DNA of 7,729 nt from JBFKOL01 sp041628815 (GTDB lineage: Bacteria > Bacteroidota > Bacteroidia > Chitinophagales > Saprospiraceae), in contig JBFKOL010000198.1 of assembly GCA_041628815.1 (NCBI GenBank), forward strand, positions 1-7,729. The letters run 5' to 3'. Position 1 is the stretch's first letter; each line of letters starts with the position of its first letter. The notes beneath the pieces are model-generated. The model had not been told where the DNA came from, ran no database searches, and saw only the letters and a program-made list of their open reading frames with translations. This document shows positions 5,645-7,729 of the stretch, piece after piece. The translations under genes were made by a program, and so were the position numbers.

Positions 5645-7177
5645 TCACAATATATTCCCCATACTCACACGGTCCCCGATGATTCTCGACAATTCATCTA
5701 TGGGAAATCGCTCCTGGTTCAATGAATCACGCTCTCTCAGGGTCACCGTATTGTCCTCCAATGTCTGAAAGTCGACGGTAACACAATAAGGTGTTCCTAT
5801 GGCGTCCTGTCTACGGTATCTTCTTCCTATGGCATCTTTTTCGTCATACTGAACCTGAAGAGTCTTTCTCAAGTCATCATTGATAGCTGTAGCTGCGTTC
5901 ACCAGCTCTTCCTTATTTCTTAGAAGCGGTAATACGGCGCATTGGATGGGTGCGATGGAAGGATGCAACTTCATAACCACCCGCGTCGACTCGTTGCCGT
6001 CAGCGTCGGGGACGGTCTCTTCCCGCAGGGCCAGACTGATCATTGCGAGAAACATACGATCGCATCCTATTGATGTCTCTACCACGTAAGGAACATAGCT
6101 ATCGTTGATCTCTGGATCGAAATATTGCAATTTTTTACTGCTGAGCACCTGGTGGCTGCCGAGGTCAAAATCCGTACGCGAATGTATTCCTTCCAATTCG
6201 CGGAAGCCGAAAGGAAATTCAAACTCGATATCCAGAGCTGCATTGGCATAGTGTGCAAGGTTATCATGGTCATGGAATCGAAGTTTCTCCGACGGCACAT
6301 CCAGGTTTCGGTGCCATTCCATTCTCTTCTCCTTCCAGAATTCATACCACTCCATTTCAGTGCCCGGTTTGATAAAGAACTGCATCTCCATTTGTTCAAA
6401 CTCACGCATGCGAAAAATAAACTGGCGCGCTACAATCTCATTCCTGAATGCCTTTCCAATCTGTGCAATACCGAAGGGTATCTTTTGCCTGGTAGTCTTC
6501 TGCACATTGAGAAAATTGACAAATATACCCTGTGCCGTCTCGGGGCGGAGATACAATTTACCTTCCTCTCCAGCGATGTTGCCCAATTGTGTAGAAAACA
6601 TGAGGTTGAACTGGCGGACTTCTGTCCAATTCCTGCTGCCACTTTCCGGGTCTGCGATCTCCAGTTCTTCAATCATTGTTTTTAACCCTTCCATATTACC
6701 GTCTTTCAGATGCAGCCCCAACTGTTTCATGACCTCGTTGATCCTCTTCTGACGATCCAATACCCGGTCATTAGTCGTCCTGAACTGTTCTTCATCGAAA
6801 GAATCCCCAAAACGCTTTCGCGCTTTTTCAACGTCTTTGTCAATTTTCGCAGCTATTTTCTCGCAATAGCCTTCAATCAGTTGGTCGGCCCGGTAGCGTT
6901 TTTTTGAATCCTTATTGTCTATCAAAGGATCATTGAAAGCATCGACATGACCCGACGCTTTCCATGTCTTGGGATGCATAAAAATTGCAGCGTCTATTCC
7001 GACAATGTTTTCATGCATCTGGACCATGGACTTCCACCAGTAGTCCTTGATATTGTTCTTTAGCAAAACGCCATATGGTCCATAATCATAAACCGCTGCC
7101 AGACCGTCGTAGATCTCGCTTGACTGGTAAATGAACCCATATTCTTTGCAGTGTGAAGTGATGTTTTTTAAATCCAA
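5645..7177 (-). CDS. glyS: Glycine--tRNA ligase (dimeric, eukaryotic-like class II)
   Basis: This 510-residue protein attaches glycine to tRNA-Gly in the cytoplasm and is of the single-chain alpha2 type, not the alpha2beta2 GlyQ/GlyS type. The N-terminus has EYGFIYQSSEIYDGLAAVYDYGP (positions 12-34, shown here in family form) and GHVDAFNDPL near 76-85. The core shows LRPETAQG at 210-217, motif 2 with GKAFRNE at 241-247 running to EQMEMQFF at 261-268, and motif 3 SIGCDRMFLAM at 369-379. The last 110 residues form the anticodon-binding domain, opening with HPSIAPIQ. No frame problem is seen. The start appears to be TTG at 7177-7175: there is no ATG between it and the upstream in-frame stop at 7198-7196, and the next Met (residue 51) would remove a conserved part. 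It is convergent with the aromatic operon and downstream of an IVP-family gene on the same strand. Confidence 0.96.
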   Translation of the reverse strand: MDLKNITSHCKEYGFIYQSSEIYDGLAAVYDYGPYGVLLKNNIKDYWWKSMVQMHENIVGIDAAIFMHPKTWKASGHVDAFNDPLIDNKDSKKRYRADQLIEGYCEKIAAKIDKDVEKARKRFGDSFDEEQFRTTNDRVLDRQKRINEVMKQLGLHLKDGNMEGLKTMIEELEIADPESGSRNWTEVRQFNLMFSTQLGNIAGEEGKLYLRPETAQGIFVNFLNVQKTTRQKIPFGIAQIGKAFRNEIVARQFIFRMREFEQMEMQFFIKPGTEMEWYEFWKEKRMEWHRNLDVPSEKLRFHDHDNLAHYANAALDIEFEFPFGFRELEGIHSRTDFDLGSHQVLSSKKLQYFDPEINDSYVPYVVETSIGCDRMFLAMISLALREETVPDADGNESTRVVMKLHPSIAPIQCAVLPLLRNKEELVNAATAINDDLRKTLQVQYDEKDAIGRRYRRQDAIGTPYCVTVDFQTLEDNTVTLRERDSLNQERFPIDELSRIIGDRVSMGNIL

Positions 7178-7183
7178 CGACTC

Positions 7184-7219
7184 TGTTTTATTAGTTTAAT
7201 AAGTTTAATGGGTTTCATA
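7184..7219. repeat. Four degenerate 9-nt tandem units in the glyS 5' leader
   Basis: Reading the + strand, four consecutive 9-mers run TGTTTTATT, AGTTTAATA, AGTTTAATG and GGTTTCATA, with consensus close to RGTTTAATR. They begin 6 nt upstream of the glyS TTG start and lie between it and the predicted promoter. The two central units differ at one position only; the outer ones are degenerate. Confidence 0.4.
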
Positions 7220-7237
7220 TGTTGAATCTTATTCTAA

Positions 7238-7245
7238 CAAACCTA
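7238..7245 (-). promoter_or_regulatory. Candidate -7 promoter element for glyS
   Basis: On the - strand, 7245-7238 reads TAGGTTTG, an exact TAnnTTTG match, about 60 nt upstream of the glyS start. No TTG is found 17-23 nt further upstream, so the -33 element is missing or degenerate. If real, glyS has its own promoter in addition to any read-through from the upstream gene. Confidence 0.4.
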
Positions 7246-7264
7246 TAAGCTCATAAAGGTCGCC

Positions 7265-7633
7265 CTATAATTGAGCATTCAAATAACGAATTAAACCCTT
7301 GATTAACTTTTGACAATCCGTGCATTCCTCGACGGTAAGATTGAAATCTTCGTGAGAGGTTAACCCCAAAGCCTGTCTTACATACAACATAGTCTTTACC
7401 TCGGCGACAGAACCGTTGGCTTGATTGAAAAAGTGTAGTCTTTCTCTAACCGTATTTCCTTCAAATCCTCCGGCAATGTTATTCGAAATACTCAATGATG
7501 CTCGTTTTGTCTGGTCTTGAAACGAAAATTCAGTTTTAAAATCTTCTTTGTTCAAAATAGAATAGATTCGGATTGTTAACTCTACAGATACTTTCCAACA
7601 CTTTAGATCCTCGAATTGGTTAATGGTTGCCAT
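7265..7633 (-). CDS. Four-helix-bundle protein of the 23S rRNA intervening-sequence (IVP/S23) family
   Basis: The 122-residue protein has the length and pattern of the IVP family: FEDLKCWKVSVELTIRIY for helix 1, QDQTKRASLSISNNIAGGFEGN at the helix 2 region (residues 39-60, key residues Arg44, Ser48, Ile49, Asn52, Ile53, Gly56), then a RERLHFFNQANGSVAEVKTML helix and a final amphipathic helix. Family members were first found inside 23S rRNA intervening sequences and are now common as stand-alone chromosomal genes in Bacteroidota. They form ring-shaped pentamers, and their function is unsettled. The ATG at 7633 is preferred over a TTG at 7651, which would add MHFTFS. Ala54-Gly55 replaces the more usual Ala-Glu of the NIAEG motif. 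It lies 87 nt upstream of glyS on the same strand; no rRNA sequence is visible here, so this is a stand-alone copy. Confidence 0.88.
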   Translation of the reverse strand: MATINQFEDLKCWKVSVELTIRIYSILNKEDFKTEFSFQDQTKRASLSISNNIAGGFEGNTVRERLHFFNQANGSVAEVKTMLYVRQALGLTSHEDFNLTVEECTDCQKLIKGLIRYLNAQL

Positions 7634-7661
7634 AGAAAAAGTAAAGTGCAACTCGGGGCTG

Positions 7662-7669
7662 CAAAACTA
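7662..7669 (-). promoter_or_regulatory. Candidate -7 promoter element for the IVP-family gene
   Basis: On the - strand, 7669-7662 reads TAGTTTTG, an exact TAnnTTTG match, about 28 nt upstream of the ATG at 7633. The nearest upstream TTG triplets give spacers of about 12 or 25 nt, outside the usual 17-23 nt, so the -33 element is unclear. Confidence 0.4.
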
Positions 7670-7703
7670 ATGACAATAAGTCAAATTTTAGCTTCAAGAG
7701 AAT

Positions 7704-7720
7704 AACACTGTGTTGATCAA
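7704..7720. repeat. Two adjoining short palindromes upstream of the IVP-family gene
   Basis: AACACTGTGTT at 7704-7714 is an odd-length perfect palindrome, and TTGATCAA at 7713-7720 is an 8-nt perfect palindrome that overlaps its end by two bases. They lie 35-50 nt upstream of the candidate -7 element of the IVP-family gene and could be an operator for it or for a gene beyond the window edge. Short palindromes in AT-rich DNA often arise by chance. Confidence 0.25.
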
Positions 7721-7729
7721 ATAATTTAA

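Noticed and set aside
6125..6685. 186-codon + strand ORF opposite glyS
   Set aside because: It is antisense to the catalytic core of GlyRS, which has intact class II motifs; a shadow frame.
7241..7260. Imperfect palindrome between the IVP-family gene and glyS as a terminator
   Set aside because: The pairing is interrupted and there is no T tract on either strand.
1..7729. CRISPR array, insertion sequence, tRNA or rRNA gene
   Set aside because: I found no regularly spaced repeats, transposase-like protein, terminal inverted repeats, tRNA cloverleaf or rRNA sequence in the window.

Overview
The window looks like chromosomal DNA from a member of the Bacteroidota. Three intergenic regions carry exact matches to the Bacteroidota -7 promoter element TAnnTTTG, and start codons mostly lack Shine-Dalgarno sequences. 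The proteins (DAHP synthase fused to a type II chorismate mutase, eukaryotic-like dimeric GlyRS, a stand-alone four-helix-bundle 'IVP' protein) also fit that phylum. I cannot place the genus from sequence alone.

Layout. Positions 1-1202 (+) hold the 3' part of an unrecognised all-helical, TPR-like protein whose 5' end lies outside the window. Positions 1203-1378 form a compact regulatory region: a promoter, a 21-codon leader peptide with seven consecutive Phe/Tyr codons, and three mutually exclusive RNA hairpins ending in a Rho-independent terminator. This has the full architecture of a ribosome-mediated transcription attenuator. Positions 1379-5377 (+) are a four-gene aromatic amino acid operon: pheA (prephenate dehydratase), a class I/II PLP aminotransferase, tyrA (prephenate dehydrogenase) and a DAHP synthase/chorismate mutase fusion. 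The first three genes overlap and the fourth follows after 24 nt. Positions 5378-5644 are a convergent intergenic region with inverted repeats and weak terminator candidates. Positions 5645-7177 (-) encode glycyl-tRNA synthetase, apparently from a TTG start. Positions 7265-7633 (-) encode a 23S-rRNA-intervening-sequence-type four-helix-bundle protein.

How the genes work together. The last operon gene makes DAHP, the committed step of the shikimate pathway, and converts chorismate to prephenate. PheA and TyrA draw prephenate towards phenylpyruvate and 4-hydroxyphenylpyruvate, and the aminotransferase plausibly finishes both branches to Phe and Tyr. The leader peptide reads out both end products. 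When charged tRNA-Phe or tRNA-Tyr is scarce, a ribosome stalled in the aromatic run would leave the antiterminator arm free and the operon would be transcribed. The best candidate for an undescribed system here is this mixed Phe/Tyr attenuator, apparently driven by a promoter that makes the leader mRNA almost leaderless.
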